In this document: piece after piece, positions 16,197 to 25,350 of the stretch
Numbering within the stretch: the first letter of the stretch is position 1
Layout: each line of letters opens with the position of its first letter
Origin: Bacteroidota bacterium
GTDB lineage: Bacteria; Bacteroidota; Bacteroidia; Chitinophagales; Saprospiraceae
Reading direction: 5' to 3'
Length of the DNA: 64,000 bases
Assembly (NCBI GenBank): GCA_030147525.1
Contig: JASBVF010000053.1
Coordinates: 1-64,000 of the forward strand
Program-made: the position numbers and the translations under genes
The notes under the pieces: model-generated
Told to the model about the DNA's origin: nothing
Seen by the model: the letters and a program-made list of their open reading frames with translations, nothing else
Database searches by the model: none

Positions 16197-17052
16197 ACCC
16201 AACCAAATCCGCCTTTGAAAACCTCCACTCCGGCGTCTCCAATGTTTCACCAAAATCAAGGCGGTACCAAGGGCTGAGCGCAGGGTCTTTCGGGTTTTTC
16301 AACACATGAATTTCCTGGGCGGGCATGTAACTCTGGGCAAGCTGGAATACCTTCTCGCCTGTATTTTTGTGCTGCGCAACATCCACCACGATCACGGCGT
16401 GACCGGGGCTGCCACCCTGGATAAATACGTCTCCAATCTCCAGTTTTTCAATACTTTTTGAGGATAATTCTTTCGATAGCGAAAGTGTGCCGGCATAGGT
16501 AAACACCTGTACGAGGTATTTTCTGAAATCCTCGTAACTCGTGGAGGGCCTGCCGGTGTTGCGCCATGCGCAGCGATTCCCGTTAACGGTGATGCGCTGG
16601 CCTTCCCGCCATTTTGCATACTCTGCCGGGAAGCCGTTGGTGAAGTTGAAGCGAATGTCCGAATAGCGTTTTTCGCCAAATAAAAACTCCGCCCGCAGTC
16701 GCATAATGGCATCAGCGCATTGCTGAAGATCCCGGTCGCCGGTGTCCATGTCGATGACGGCGGCGTGGACGTCCTGCCTGCTTTTTTTACGGCCGTCGAA
16801 GAGGTGAACGGGCGAACCTACGGGTTTGAGAGGGAGGTTGCGGAGGTAAAATGCGAAGGTGCCGGGTTCGGCGGGCGTTCGCTCGTAGCCGTCCGGCGGC
16901 TGGAATCTGGTTGAAATGGAGTCGCCGGTCATTTCCGCTGACCTCGGTTGGATAGGTTGGGGTGGTGGAGAGTTTGTTTCGGGGCCGCTCGTTTGCCCGC
17001 AGGCGGCGAGGGTGATGGTGAATAAGATAAAAAAGAAGGCTGTTATTTTCAT
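16192..17052 (-). CDS. DUF4846 lipoprotein
   Basis: 286 residues with a lipoprotein signal (lipobox TLAACGQ) and a Pro-rich linker to about residue 45. The conserved domain includes PPDGYERTPAEPGTFAFYLR, the LRAEFLFGEKRYSDIRFNFTNG block and the later GDVFIQGGSPGHAVIVVDVA. The GHAVIVVDVA stretch, with earlier YLVQVFTYAGT, gives the family some resemblance to NlpC/P60-like folds, but no function is established. Exported, probably periplasm- or outer-membrane-anchored. Divergent from the T9SS substrate gene. Confidence 0.8.
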   Translation of the reverse strand: MKITAFFFILFTITLAACGQTSGPETNSPPPQPIQPRSAEMTGDSISTRFQPPDGYERTPAEPGTFAFYLRNLPLKPVGSPVHLFDGRKKSRQDVHAAVIDMDTGDRDLQQCADAIMRLRAEFLFGEKRYSDIRFNFTNGFPAEYAKWREGQRITVNGNRCAWRNTGRPSTSYEDFRKYLVQVFTYAGTLSLSKELSSKSIEKLEIGDVFIQGGSPGHAVIVVDVAQHKNTGEKVFQLAQSYMPAQEIHVLKNPKDPALSPWYRLDFGETLETPEWRFSKADLVGW

Positions 17053-17216
17053 ATACTGAAAACGCCCGGAGAGAAGGATAAATTTTGAATGAAAACTAAG
17101 GGAGTCCGGCGGCAGGTAAAAAAATGACGGGGAAGAAAATTTTTTTAGGCTGGAATTTTCGAAATGCTATCTTTATCCCGCTCGATCTGAATGTTTAACC
17201 ATCAAAATTTTACCTT

Positions 17217-20132
17217 ATGAAAGCAACGCTTACGCTGCTGTTCGCCCTCCTTTTTGTTTTTCCCTTCACTAAAATTATGGCTATCAACCCAAACGGCGCT
17301 CTGCCTGCCAGCTTGGATACCCTGCCGCCTCCAGGAAATTTGTGCACCGAAGCCCCGATTCTTTGCGCTGGCTTTGATACGCTGTCAGGTACTTTGCCAG
17401 CTGTGAACATTCCCCAAGCCTTTCCAAAATGTCCAAGCAATGTTTTAAATAACACGGCCTGGTATGCCTTTGTAGCGGGCACGAGCAGTATTTCTTTTTT
17501 GGTGACCCCTTCGAATTGCCAGGGGACGAACGGTCAATTTGGTATGCAGGGCGGTATTTACAGCGGTTGCGACGGCCCTGCAATGGCCCTTCAATGCACT
17601 TGTACAAATGCACCTTTCACGCTTGAAGCCAACAACTATGTGCCGGGCACGATCTATTTCCTCGTCCTCGATGGCTGCGCCGGGGATGTTTGCGATTTCA
17701 CAGTCGAAGTGCTGTCAGGCTCCACGGTTCCGCCGGCTGATCTTCAGACGAACATTTCTGGTACCACTGCTTTCCCTGATACCTCCGGTAGCTACGCAGG
17801 TGTTTACACTGCAACGGGAGGTGATTTTTTTCAGTGGAGCATCGAGCCGCCCGATGCGGGTACTTTTTTAAACGGGTCAATCGGCGACACTGTTGAAATC
17901 CTCTGGCAGGAACCGGGAAACGCTGCCACTGCGAAGCTTTGTGTCACGCCCGCTAATTTTTGTACGATGGGCGCTCAAGTTTGCCAAACCATCAGCCTCG
18001 ACACACTTCCGGAGATACCTGACTACGAAGTTGGCTTCATCGCTGAGGCCAATTTTATTCAACTCAATTCCACCCTGACCGGTCTTTGCCCCGGCGATAC
18101 GATTTTCCTCACTGGTTTCACATTGCTCGACGGCGACACGGTGATGAATGACAGTGGCTTTGTTTACCAGTGGACTTTTGATGAAAATGAAACGGCGGAA
18201 GGGAAAACTGTCGCTTTTGTTTTCAATTCGCCGGGATTTCACCAGGTTGAATTGACGGTAACGTTTTCTCCCGGCCATGAAGCCGTAGCTATACCCTTTG
18301 AAAATATTTTAATAATTGAAACACCTGCGGTCACGGTGACGGGCCTGCCTGCCGGGCCGTTTTGTCCCGGTACGGAAATCACCCTTTCTACCGAACCGGT
18401 CAGCGATACGATCATCTTATCCGGTACCGTTTCAATGGTTGAAAACTTCCCGGATGGCCTTCCCATTCCCGATGGCAACGGTATTTCTGTTGAAATACCC
18501 ATCGCTTTGAACGGCGTTCCCGGTAGCGTACTGACCTCGTTGGACAGTCTGCGGATCTGCATCAACATGGAACATTCCTGGCTGCGGGATTTAGAGATTA
18601 AAATTACCTGTCCCAACGGGCAGTCCGCCATTTTACACAATCATCCGGGACAAACAGGCGGTGAGGTTTTTCTCGGTGTTCCTTATGAAAGTGACGAAGG
18701 TCAAACGCCCGTTCCCGGTATCGGCTACGACTACTGCTGGACGGCCAATGCCCCGAATCCTACCTGGATTCAGTATGCCAATTCCAATATTCCATCTACA
18801 TTGCCTGCGGGTGATTACTCATCTTTCGAGCCGCTAACCAACCTGCTTGGTTGCCCGCTCGACGGGGATTGGATTCTCAGTATCACCGACTGGTGGGCCA
18901 TCGACAACGGGATGGTTTTTTCAGCCGGTGTTACCATTGCAGATTCTGCACAGTTAATTTTAATCCTCGATGCCAGCCCGCAATGGCAACCGGATAACTC
19001 CATCACCGGCTATACGCCTGAAGCGATCACCGCCGTGCCGGATTCTACGACTACCTACGTGCTGGATGTTAGCAGCAGTTACGGCTGCGGTTACCAACTT
19101 GAATTTCCGGTCGAAGTATTGCCTGCTGACGATGCAGCTTGTTTGCCCTGCGATTCGTTGACTGTCAGCCTGGAGGATGTTCTTTTGACTTGTGAAAATA
19201 TTTTACCGCAAACAGTGACGGCGTCAATTTCGGTCAGTGGCGATTTTATGAAATACTGCTGGCTTTTCAACGGCGACACAATTGCTGTATCGACGGAAAT
19301 TGAGATTGTAATGCCGGGCGAATATATTTTCATAGCGACCAATACGGCGAGCGGTTGCGCTGTTGCTGATACATTGAACTTTATAGTTGACATCGAAGCG
19401 CCCATAGCTGACGCAGGTCCAGATCAGTCTATCCTTTGCCATGCCGAACTTGATGGTTCTGCTTCCTCCTCCGGCCCCGAGTTTAGTTATGCGTGGTATT
19501 TTCAGGATAATACCCTCATTTCAACTGAAAACGTGGCGAGTGTCACTGAACCGGGTCTTTACACGCTTATTGTTACCAATAACTCCAACGGCTGTACGGC
19601 ATCGGATGAGGTGGCGGTCGTCGAGGTAATCGTTTTTATCAACGGTTTTTCAACTCCGGACAGTTGCGGGCTTGGGCTGGGTGCGGCGATGGTTACGGTT
19701 TCAGCGCCTGGGGCCGGTTACCTTTGGAGTACGGGGGACACGACTGCCACTGTTACTGGCCTGTTTGCGGGTTTGTACTTCGTGACAGTGACCCTACAGG
19801 ATTGCGTATCAAATTTGGCAATATCAGTGGACTCGGTGATCTGCACCGATGCTGCGGAACAGCTGCCCGGCGTGACTCAACTGGTTATTTCACCCAACCC
19901 AAACACGGGTCAATTCACGGTGCAGTTCAGTTTGACGGAAAGGACGAAACTTGAATTTTCCTTGCTGGACGTTGCAGGCAGAACGATCAGCCTGCTGGCC
20001 CCATCTGAAAACCTCACGGAAGGCCAGCATACACTGCATTTTGAGCAAAGTCATTTGCCGGACGGGTCTTATTATTTGAAAATAAAATCACCAAATGGGC
20101 AGGGTGTATGGAAGGTGGTTAAGATGAAATAA
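17217..20132 (+). CDS. T9SS-exported surface protein with P-domain-like and PKD-like regions
   Basis: 971 residues. A signal peptide spans about 1-22 (LTLLFALLFVFPFTKIMA). A Cys-rich domain spans about 35-170 (NLCTEAPILCAGFDTLSG). Ig/PKD-like segments follow; about residues 400-590 resemble a proprotein-convertase P domain (SLRICINMEHSWLRDLEI, LGCPLDGDWILSITDWW). More Cys-containing Ig-like repeats precede a C-terminal sorting domain from about 890 (VISPNPNTGQFTVQFSL, LPDGSYYLKI). The tail marks export across the outer membrane by the type IX system. A likely adhesin or matrix protein; no catalytic residues seen. Upstream TATCTTTA (17168-17175) is a near-consensus -7 box. Confidence 0.85.
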   Translation: MKATLTLLFALLFVFPFTKIMAINPNGALPASLDTLPPPGNLCTEAPILCAGFDTLSGTLPAVNIPQAFPKCPSNVLNNTAWYAFVAGTSSISFLVTPSNCQGTNGQFGMQGGIYSGCDGPAMALQCTCTNAPFTLEANNYVPGTIYFLVLDGCAGDVCDFTVEVLSGSTVPPADLQTNISGTTAFPDTSGSYAGVYTATGGDFFQWSIEPPDAGTFLNGSIGDTVEILWQEPGNAATAKLCVTPANFCTMGAQVCQTISLDTLPEIPDYEVGFIAEANFIQLNSTLTGLCPGDTIFLTGFTLLDGDTVMNDSGFVYQWTFDENETAEGKTVAFVFNSPGFHQVELTVTFSPGHEAVAIPFENILIIETPAVTVTGLPAGPFCPGTEITLSTEPVSDTIILSGTVSMVENFPDGLPIPDGNGISVEIPIALNGVPGSVLTSLDSLRICINMEHSWLRDLEIKITCPNGQSAILHNHPGQTGGEVFLGVPYESDEGQTPVPGIGYDYCWTANAPNPTWIQYANSNIPSTLPAGDYSSFEPLTNLLGCPLDGDWILSITDWWAIDNGMVFSAGVTIADSAQLILILDASPQWQPDNSITGYTPEAITAVPDSTTTYVLDVSSSYGCGYQLEFPVEVLPADDAACLPCDSLTVSLEDVLLTCENILPQTVTASISVSGDFMKYCWLFNGDTIAVSTEIEIVMPGEYIFIATNTASGCAVADTLNFIVDIEAPIADAGPDQSILCHAELDGSASSSGPEFSYAWYFQDNTLISTENVASVTEPGLYTLIVTNNSNGCTASDEVAVVEVIVFINGFSTPDSCGLGLGAAMVTVSAPGAGYLWSTGDTTATVTGLFAGLYFVTVTLQDCVSNLAISVDSVICTDAAEQLPGVTQLVISPNPNTGQFTVQFSLTERTKLEFSLLDVAGRTISLLAPSENLTEGQHTLHFEQSHLPDGSYYLKIKSPNGQGVWKVVKMK

Positions 20133-20150
20133 TCTTGTGCAAACGGGAAG

Positions 20151-21107
20151 TTACCGGCTCCATTTGTCGAACAACTTTGGCTGTTGAAACCTGATGCCCA
20201 GAATCAGCGCCGCCCGGAACCGGTAAAAACTCGCATCCAGGTTCTGCACCGAACCGAATCCCGGACGGTAGAACGACACCACGCCTGCAAAAAAACGGTC
20301 GGAATTATACCCGGCTGAAACCTGCCCGATGATGACCGGTTCCACCTGCCAACGGCGGGCTACATTCTCACCAATGTTTTTGAAAAAACTATACCTGCCA
20401 AGTTCAACCCCGCCGGTGGCCACGGTGGTGAGGTACCAATTGCCTTTCGCCAGCGTAAAACCATAACCTGCACCAGCGCCAAATGACAACACCCGCATGC
20501 GGAGAACGGATGACAGCACGTCATCGCTGATTTGAAAAAGTGAATCCTGACCGCTGAGGTTTTTGTAGCTGGCCGTTGCCAGCAACATGGGCGAGCCTGC
20601 GCTTTGCAGCTGTTTTTCAAAAAAACGGAAAGGTGCACGCAAGGAGAATTTTTCTGGATTGAAAACATAAGTCGAAGACATTTCAACGTGCGACAATTTC
20701 ACATCATTGCGAAAGAGCAGGTTGCCGCCATTTTGCTGTTCGAAACCTTCCACGACCCTTGCAGTTCCTCTGATGTTGAGGTTTTTGGGAAACATGTTGA
20801 AGGTCAGTCCGAGATTTTTGGTTGGCGAGCCTTTTTCAGGATGCAACTGAAAAACAGGGAAGGATGCAGCAATGCCAAGTTTCCTCCAGCGTATCCGGAA
20901 TCCGGTTTTAACCACGGTGTTACGATAGGCAACAGAGGAACTGTTCTGCAAACCGGCAGAGATATTGAAATCCTGGTAGGAATTGATAAAACTGAACTGT
21001 ATCTGTCCGGGGTACTCCCGTATAATATCCGGTGATTCCTGTTGTGAAAACGAAACCAGAGAGGTCAGCAGAGCGGATATAAAAATGGCTATTCGTTTCA
21101 ATGTCAA
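20151..21107 (-). CDS. Outer-membrane beta-barrel protein, DUF4421-like
   Basis: 318 residues with a cleavable signal (IFISALLTSLVSFSQ) and alternating beta-strand segments throughout, ending in an aromatic-rich last strand. The block PFRFFEKQLQSAGSPMLLAT and GAGAGYGFTLAKGNWYLTT resemble DUF4421 proteins, a Bacteroidota outer-membrane family of unknown role. It is convergent with the T9SS substrate gene, with 18 bp between stop codons. Family label is from memory of motifs. Confidence 0.65.
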   Translation of the reverse strand: MTLKRIAIFISALLTSLVSFSQQESPDIIREYPGQIQFSFINSYQDFNISAGLQNSSSVAYRNTVVKTGFRIRWRKLGIAASFPVFQLHPEKGSPTKNLGLTFNMFPKNLNIRGTARVVEGFEQQNGGNLLFRNDVKLSHVEMSSTYVFNPEKFSLRAPFRFFEKQLQSAGSPMLLATASYKNLSGQDSLFQISDDVLSSVLRMRVLSFGAGAGYGFTLAKGNWYLTTVATGGVELGRYSFFKNIGENVARRWQVEPVIIGQVSAGYNSDRFFAGVVSFYRPGFGSVQNLDASFYRFRAALILGIRFQQPKLFDKWSR

Positions 21108-21281
21108 TGCGTTATTTTCCTGAAATCATCCGGCAAGTCGTCTTTTCGGAAGTAGATTTCGAGAACAAATCACGCTGTTTTTGGTCACATTTTCGAAAAA
21201 AATTATCTGCCGGTCTGCGATTACCGGGCTACCGGTAGTCCTCAGATTTATGTACACGGTCGACTGCCTTGCTCTACTTGG

Positions 21282-22331
21282 TCAAGGGTTCTGTTGTCTT
21301 TTCAGAATTTTGATGATCCTTTTATACATAATTTCTGACAGGGTCCACATGTTACCGCCGCTTGTATTCACGAATTGGACGACTACCGCATCCAAATTTT
21401 TGTAATAACGTGCAATGCTCTGATAACCAGGCAATAAACCGGTATGTTCATACTTGTAAATCGAGGAATAAATAGCCTGCTCCTCCTCATTTAACAAAGA
21501 GCCATCGTTTAGTGCCCTTAAAAATATACCCACATCCTGAGCTGTGGCTAACATTGAGCCGCCGGGTTGAATAAAATCATTGAATTTTATGTCACTTTCA
21601 TATCCGACATAGTACCCGCTCATCACATCGTCCAAATCGACTTCACGGAGCAAACTGTAAGTGTTGTTCAGCCCCAGCGGTATCAAAATTTCCTGCCTGA
21701 TGTATTGGTGATGGCTATATCCTAAAGTCTTGTCCATTATTTCACCGATCAACAAATAATTGGTGTTGGAATAACTGTATTTTTTATCCGGCTCAAAGTC
21801 GGCAGGCCTGTCGAATACCAACCGGTAGGTTTCACTATTTTCCTTGAAAGGATTGGTCCATGGGTAATCAGGGTGGTCGCTGTAGTTGGGAATGCCGCTT
21901 CGGTGTTGGACCAGCATTCGCAGCGTAATTTTATCTGCATGTTCGATTCTTCCGGCAAACTCAGGGAGGTAACCGGCAAGGGTTTTATCCAAAGACAAAA
22001 GCCCGTCGTTGACCATTTTGGCAGTCGCCGCAGCGATATATAACTTGCTTATACTGGCAATCTTGAATAACGCCTGAGGGTCGGCAGGAATCTTTTGTTC
22101 CCTGTTGTTCCAGCCGGCGGTGTACAAAGCGGGCTCCCTGTCAGTCTGGTCAACATAGACAATCATACCGTCGAAACCATATTCGATGGCATCGTTGACT
22201 TGTTCCTGTACCGTGTCGGGCAGCGGCGTTATCCATGCTTTCACCAATTTCCAGGGTGGGAATACGATGAAACTGGCGATAGCAATGACGGGCATCACTA
22301 TTCTTAGTATCCGTACTGCTTTTTTTGTCAT
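21282..22331 (-). CDS. Serine hydrolase, class C beta-lactamase-like
   Basis: 349 residues with an N-terminal transmembrane/signal segment (VRILRIVMPVIAIASFIVF). It has the penicillin-binding-protein fold marks: the SxxK nucleophile motif in ALFKIASISKLYIAAAT, the Tyr motif in KKYSYSNTNYLLIGEI (YSN), and HTG in YEHTGLLPGYQSI in place of KTG. Such proteins include D-Ala-D-Ala peptidases, esterases and peptidoglycan or lipid hydrolases, so antibiotic resistance should not be assumed. Confidence 0.85.
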   Translation of the reverse strand: MTKKAVRILRIVMPVIAIASFIVFPPWKLVKAWITPLPDTVQEQVNDAIEYGFDGMIVYVDQTDREPALYTAGWNNREQKIPADPQALFKIASISKLYIAAATAKMVNDGLLSLDKTLAGYLPEFAGRIEHADKITLRMLVQHRSGIPNYSDHPDYPWTNPFKENSETYRLVFDRPADFEPDKKYSYSNTNYLLIGEIMDKTLGYSHHQYIRQEILIPLGLNNTYSLLREVDLDDVMSGYYVGYESDIKFNDFIQPGGSMLATAQDVGIFLRALNDGSLLNEEEQAIYSSIYKYEHTGLLPGYQSIARYYKNLDAVVVQFVNTSGGNMWTLSEIMYKRIIKILKRQQNP

Positions 22332-22800
22332 GATAGCTCATTTTTTACAAACGATGTACCTGATTTATATTGAAAGCAGGCGAGTTGATGGGGTTGAGAT
22401 GGCTGAGGATGTCGATAGCGTTGAGAAGGGCCGGATGTCGCAAAGCCTTATCAAGCTTTATCAACTTTCAATGCGATTAGCTATAAAAACGTACTAAACA
22501 GGAACGTAAAGTTCAGAAATCAGGGAGGAGCATTCGGAAAGACTATTCCAAAATAGACCATTCGGCGCTTCTGATTGACTAATCGGTGCCCAACATCGGC
22601 TAATCGGCGTTTTTGATTGATGGGTTTGACGGGTTTGAGGGGTTTGATTTGTTTGATTTGTTTGAGGGGTTTGATTTGTTTGATGGGTTTGAGGGGTTTG
22701 ATTTGTTTGATGGGTTTCATGAAAACTCTCCTGCAAAAATTCCCTACCTTACCCGGCCTTTTGGCAACGATATTTTTTCAAAACAAAACAGCCACGTCAC
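22332..22800. other. Non-coding interval with low-complexity repeats
   Basis: 469 bp between divergent genes. The first 220 bp show nothing definite beyond partial TTATCAA words near 22447-22468. From 22553 the interval is filled by CTAATCGG and TTTGA word repeats, listed separately. Frames across the repeats are artefacts of low complexity. Confidence 0.5.
22553..22722. repeat. TTTGA/GGGTTTGATTTG tandem tract with flanking CTAATCGG words
   Basis: From 22614 the tract cycles GGGTTTGAGG, GGTTTGATTT and GTTTGATTTG with a 5/10-nt period for about 105 bp. Just before it, CTAATCGG recurs at about 22580 and 22601. One strand is almost free of C. There is no conserved spacer structure, so it is not a CRISPR array. 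It ends about 80 bp upstream of a symporter gene. Confidence 0.75.
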
Positions 22801-24459
22801 ATGCGCCTTGAATTGCACCTCGCCGACTATGCTATCATCGTGATGTATTTCATTTTTGTGATCGCCGTCGGGTGGATCATCAAGCGGCAAGTTAAATCGA
22901 GCAACGATTTCCTGATGAGCGGGCGCTCCGTTCCGTTGTGGATCACCAGCCTTGCTTTTATTTCCGCCAACCTCGGGGCGCAGGAGGTCATCGGGATGTC
23001 GGCTTCGGGGGCGAAGTACGGCATCATGACCAGCCACTTTTACTGGGTGGGCGCTATTCCAGCCATGATTTTTCTGGGGGTGTTGATGATGCCGTTTTAC
23101 TACGGCAGCCAGGCCCGGTCGGTGCCGGAGTACCTTAAGCTGCGTTTCGATGAAAAAACACGCAGCCTCAACGCCATGAGCTTTGCGGCGATGACGCTGT
23201 TTTCGTCGGGCATATCGATGTACGTGCTGGCAAGGTTGCTGGAACTCATCCTCGGCTGGGACTTCGATGTATCGGTGCTGCTGTCGGCGGGCATTGTGAT
23301 GGCCTACATTTTTCTCGGCGGGTTGACCAGTGCGGTCTACAACGAGGTGCTGCAATTTTTCCTGATCGTGCTGGGCATTGCGCCGGTGGTGTTCGTCGGG
23401 TTGCATGAGGTGGGCGGCTGGGAAGGCATTGTTTCAAAACTTTCTCCTGAAATGACTTCCTCCTGGAAGTACATGGCCGACGCCGGCGACAACCCCATGG
23501 GCGTGGATACCTGGAGCGTGGTGATGGGCCTCGGCCTGGCCATGTCGTTCGGGTATTGGTGTACGGATTTTCTGGTGGTGCAGCGGGCCATGATCGCCCG
23601 CAACCTGATCGACTCCCAGAAGACGCCGATTTTTGCCGCTATCCCGAAAATGCTCATGCCGTTCATCGTTATTTTTCCGGGGCTGATCGCAGTGGCGCTA
23701 CCGCATTTTGTGAGCGACTATGCCATCCCCACGGGTGCTGACGGCGGTCCGGATTACAACATGGCGCTGCCTTCGCTCATTGCCCACTACTATCCGGAGG
23801 GCCTGTTGGGCGTGGGTTTAACAGCGCTGCTGGCCTCGTTTATGTCAGGTATGGCTGGCAACGTGACGGCCTTCAACACCGTCTGGACCTTCGATATTTA
23901 CCAGCCTTATTTTGTAAAAAAAGCCAGCGACAAGCACTACCTCATGGTCGGGAAAGTGACGACGGTGGTAGGCATCATTGCCTCCATCGGGGTGGCGTAT
24001 CTGGCCGCCAGTTTCAATAATATCAACGACTTTTTGCAGGTGGTTTTCAGCTTCGTAAATGCGCCGCTGTTCGCCACCTTCCTGCTTGGCATGTTCTGGA
24101 AGCGGGCGACGGGGCACGGCGCCTTCGCCGGATTACTGGCCGGTACTTTGGCGGCTGCACTGGTGCATGGTTTGACCATCGCCGAAGGCAAAGGCGGCTG
24201 GATCACCGTCGTTCACGAGTACGGCTCGGGGTTAAGCCATGCGTTCAACATGGCGTGGATGTCTTTTTCGGTGAACATCCTGGTAACGATCCTGGTGAGC
24301 TTAATGACCAAACCAAGAGCGCCGGAAACTTTGAAAGGGCTGGTGTACGGCCTCACACCGCTGGCGCACGGGGAGGCGAAAGCGTGGTACCTGCGGCCGG
24401 TGCCGCTGGCGATCGTAGTGACGGTGGGATGTTTGATTTTGAATTTGATTTTTGCCTGA
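22801..24459 (+). CDS. Sodium:solute symporter (SSS family), SGLT-like
   Basis: 552 residues with about 13-14 transmembrane helices. The family pattern is clear: YAIIVMYFIFVIAVGWIIKR, then FLMSGRSVPLWITSLAFISA and NLGAQEVIGMSASGAKYG in helix 1, LGGLTSAVYNEVLQFFLIVLG, and GYWCTDFLVVQRAMIARN. The length and the NLGAQEVIG segment resemble sugar-type cotransporters. The substrate, probably a sugar or polyol, is not determined by sequence alone. ATG at 22801 gives a short cytoplasmic/periplasmic N-terminus as usual. Confidence 0.9.
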   Translation: MRLELHLADYAIIVMYFIFVIAVGWIIKRQVKSSNDFLMSGRSVPLWITSLAFISANLGAQEVIGMSASGAKYGIMTSHFYWVGAIPAMIFLGVLMMPFYYGSQARSVPEYLKLRFDEKTRSLNAMSFAAMTLFSSGISMYVLARLLELILGWDFDVSVLLSAGIVMAYIFLGGLTSAVYNEVLQFFLIVLGIAPVVFVGLHEVGGWEGIVSKLSPEMTSSWKYMADAGDNPMGVDTWSVVMGLGLAMSFGYWCTDFLVVQRAMIARNLIDSQKTPIFAAIPKMLMPFIVIFPGLIAVALPHFVSDYAIPTGADGGPDYNMALPSLIAHYYPEGLLGVGLTALLASFMSGMAGNVTAFNTVWTFDIYQPYFVKKASDKHYLMVGKVTTVVGIIASIGVAYLAASFNNINDFLQVVFSFVNAPLFATFLLGMFWKRATGHGAFAGLLAGTLAAALVHGLTIAEGKGGWITVVHEYGSGLSHAFNMAWMSFSVNILVTILVSLMTKPRAPETLKGLVYGLTPLAHGEAKAWYLRPVPLAIVVTVGCLILNLIFA

Positions 24460-24464
24460 ATGCC

Positions 24465-24543
24465 GCCACGAATTCAATGCCTGCCTGTCGTCAGACAGGA
24501 TTTTTTACGAATTAGATTAGTGTAAATTGGTGCAATTCGTGGC
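24465..24543. repeat. Inverted repeat (word C) enclosing a terminator hairpin
   Basis: GCCACGAATT (24465-24474) is mirrored by AATTCGTGGC (24534-24543). The same AATTCGTGGC word forms the arms before hisIE (59368-59440). Nested inside is a separate terminator-like hairpin. Confidence 0.7.
24484..24506 (+). terminator. Intrinsic terminator after the symporter gene
   Basis: CCTGTC (24484-24489) pairs with GACAGG (24494-24499) around GTCA and is followed by ATTTTTT. It lies 25 nt after the symporter stop codon. Confidence 0.6.
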
Positions 24544-24556
24544 TAAAAGTTTCACC

Positions 24557-24745
24557 ATGGAAAAACTCAACGACCTTCGTTTTATCATCGGTATGTTCTT
24601 CGGCCTGGCGGGGGCCATGTTGTTCGTGCTGTCATTTTTTACCGACGGCGGGAAGGAATTCGGACGGAGCCTCAACCACTTTGCAGGGGCGGGGATGCTG
24701 GTATTTGGAATTTTTATGCTGTGGCTGAGCAAGCGGAGCGAATAA
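24557..24745 (+). CDS. Small two-helix membrane protein
   Basis: 62 residues from the ATG at 24557 (MEKLNDLRFIIGMFFGLAG). Two hydrophobic helices (FIIGMFFGLAGAMLFVLSFF and FAGAGMLVFGIFMLWL) are separated by TDGGKEFGRSLNH; the tail is basic. No family is recognised. The short gap after the symporter suggests it could be an accessory, but a terminator hairpin separates them. Confidence 0.6.
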   Translation: MEKLNDLRFIIGMFFGLAGAMLFVLSFFTDGGKEFGRSLNHFAGAGMLVFGIFMLWLSKRSE

Positions 24746-24821
24746 TTGATCTGCATCTGGTATTTTTGCTGCACTCCCGAAGCAAACTTCGGGGAATTTC
24801 ATTTTCAAAAATCCAATTCCA

Positions 24822-25289
24822 ATGAAAAAGCTCATCCTTGCCTGCCTGGTCGTTACTGCAACATTTTTTGCCTGTTCCGGTGATGGTGGTCAAAATCAAT
24901 CCGGAAACCAGACAACGGAGGTTGCCAACAACGGCATTGACCCTCAAACTGTCAAACTGATCTGCCAACCTGTCGAAGAGCCGAATATGGAGGCCGATGC
25001 TCCGCAACATGAGGTTTTTGTCCAAATGGGAGGACAAAAAGTGAAAGTCGCTGACATCCTGAACTGTACGCCAATGGAACCCGATATGTACGAAACTTAT
25101 CAGTTTCCTGCAGGGACACTCGACGCTGTACTTGGCTGGTGGGCAGGCGGCGGAGACCTGATTTACGTAGCACGGGAAGGCGATAAATTTATCGTCGTGC
25201 AGGGTTACGTCGATGAAGGAATGGAAGAATTGGATTATGGTTACAAAACTGTGATGAAATTCTCTGCGGATGGAAAGGAACTGTTCTGA
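24822..25289 (+). CDS. Hypothetical lipoprotein
   Basis: 155 residues beginning with a lipoprotein signal (MKKLILACLVVTATFFACSG). A Gln/Asn-rich linker precedes a small domain containing VFVQMGGQKVKVADILNCTPM, DAVLGWWAGGGDLIYVAREG and FIVVQGYVDEGM. I do not recognise the family. Cell-envelope location is inferred from the lipobox only. Confidence 0.7.
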   Translation: MKKLILACLVVTATFFACSGDGGQNQSGNQTTEVANNGIDPQTVKLICQPVEEPNMEADAPQHEVFVQMGGQKVKVADILNCTPMEPDMYETYQFPAGTLDAVLGWWAGGGDLIYVAREGDKFIVVQGYVDEGMEELDYGYKTVMKFSADGKELF

Positions 25290-25350
25290 ATGGTGATTAG
25301 AGGTTGGTGATTGGGGGAGACCTGCCCAATCACCAATCACCAATCACCAT
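25290..25350. repeat. Imperfect inverted repeat of GGTGATTGG words
   Basis: The left arm 25290-25315 and right arm 25325-25350 pair with a few mismatches. The right arm is CAATCACC repeated three times. It fills the whole gap between two convergent genes, from the last base of one stop codon to the first of the other. Confidence 0.75.

Noticed and set aside
22613-22722. Possible CRISPR array
   Set aside because: The tract has a 5/10-nt internal period and no unique spacers of constant length, and no cas genes are near.
22494-22843. Overlapping open frames on both strands encoding Lys-Pro-Ile or Phe-Asp-Gly repeats
   Set aside because: They are translations of the TTTGA low-complexity DNA tract in several frames, with no signal, domain or start support.
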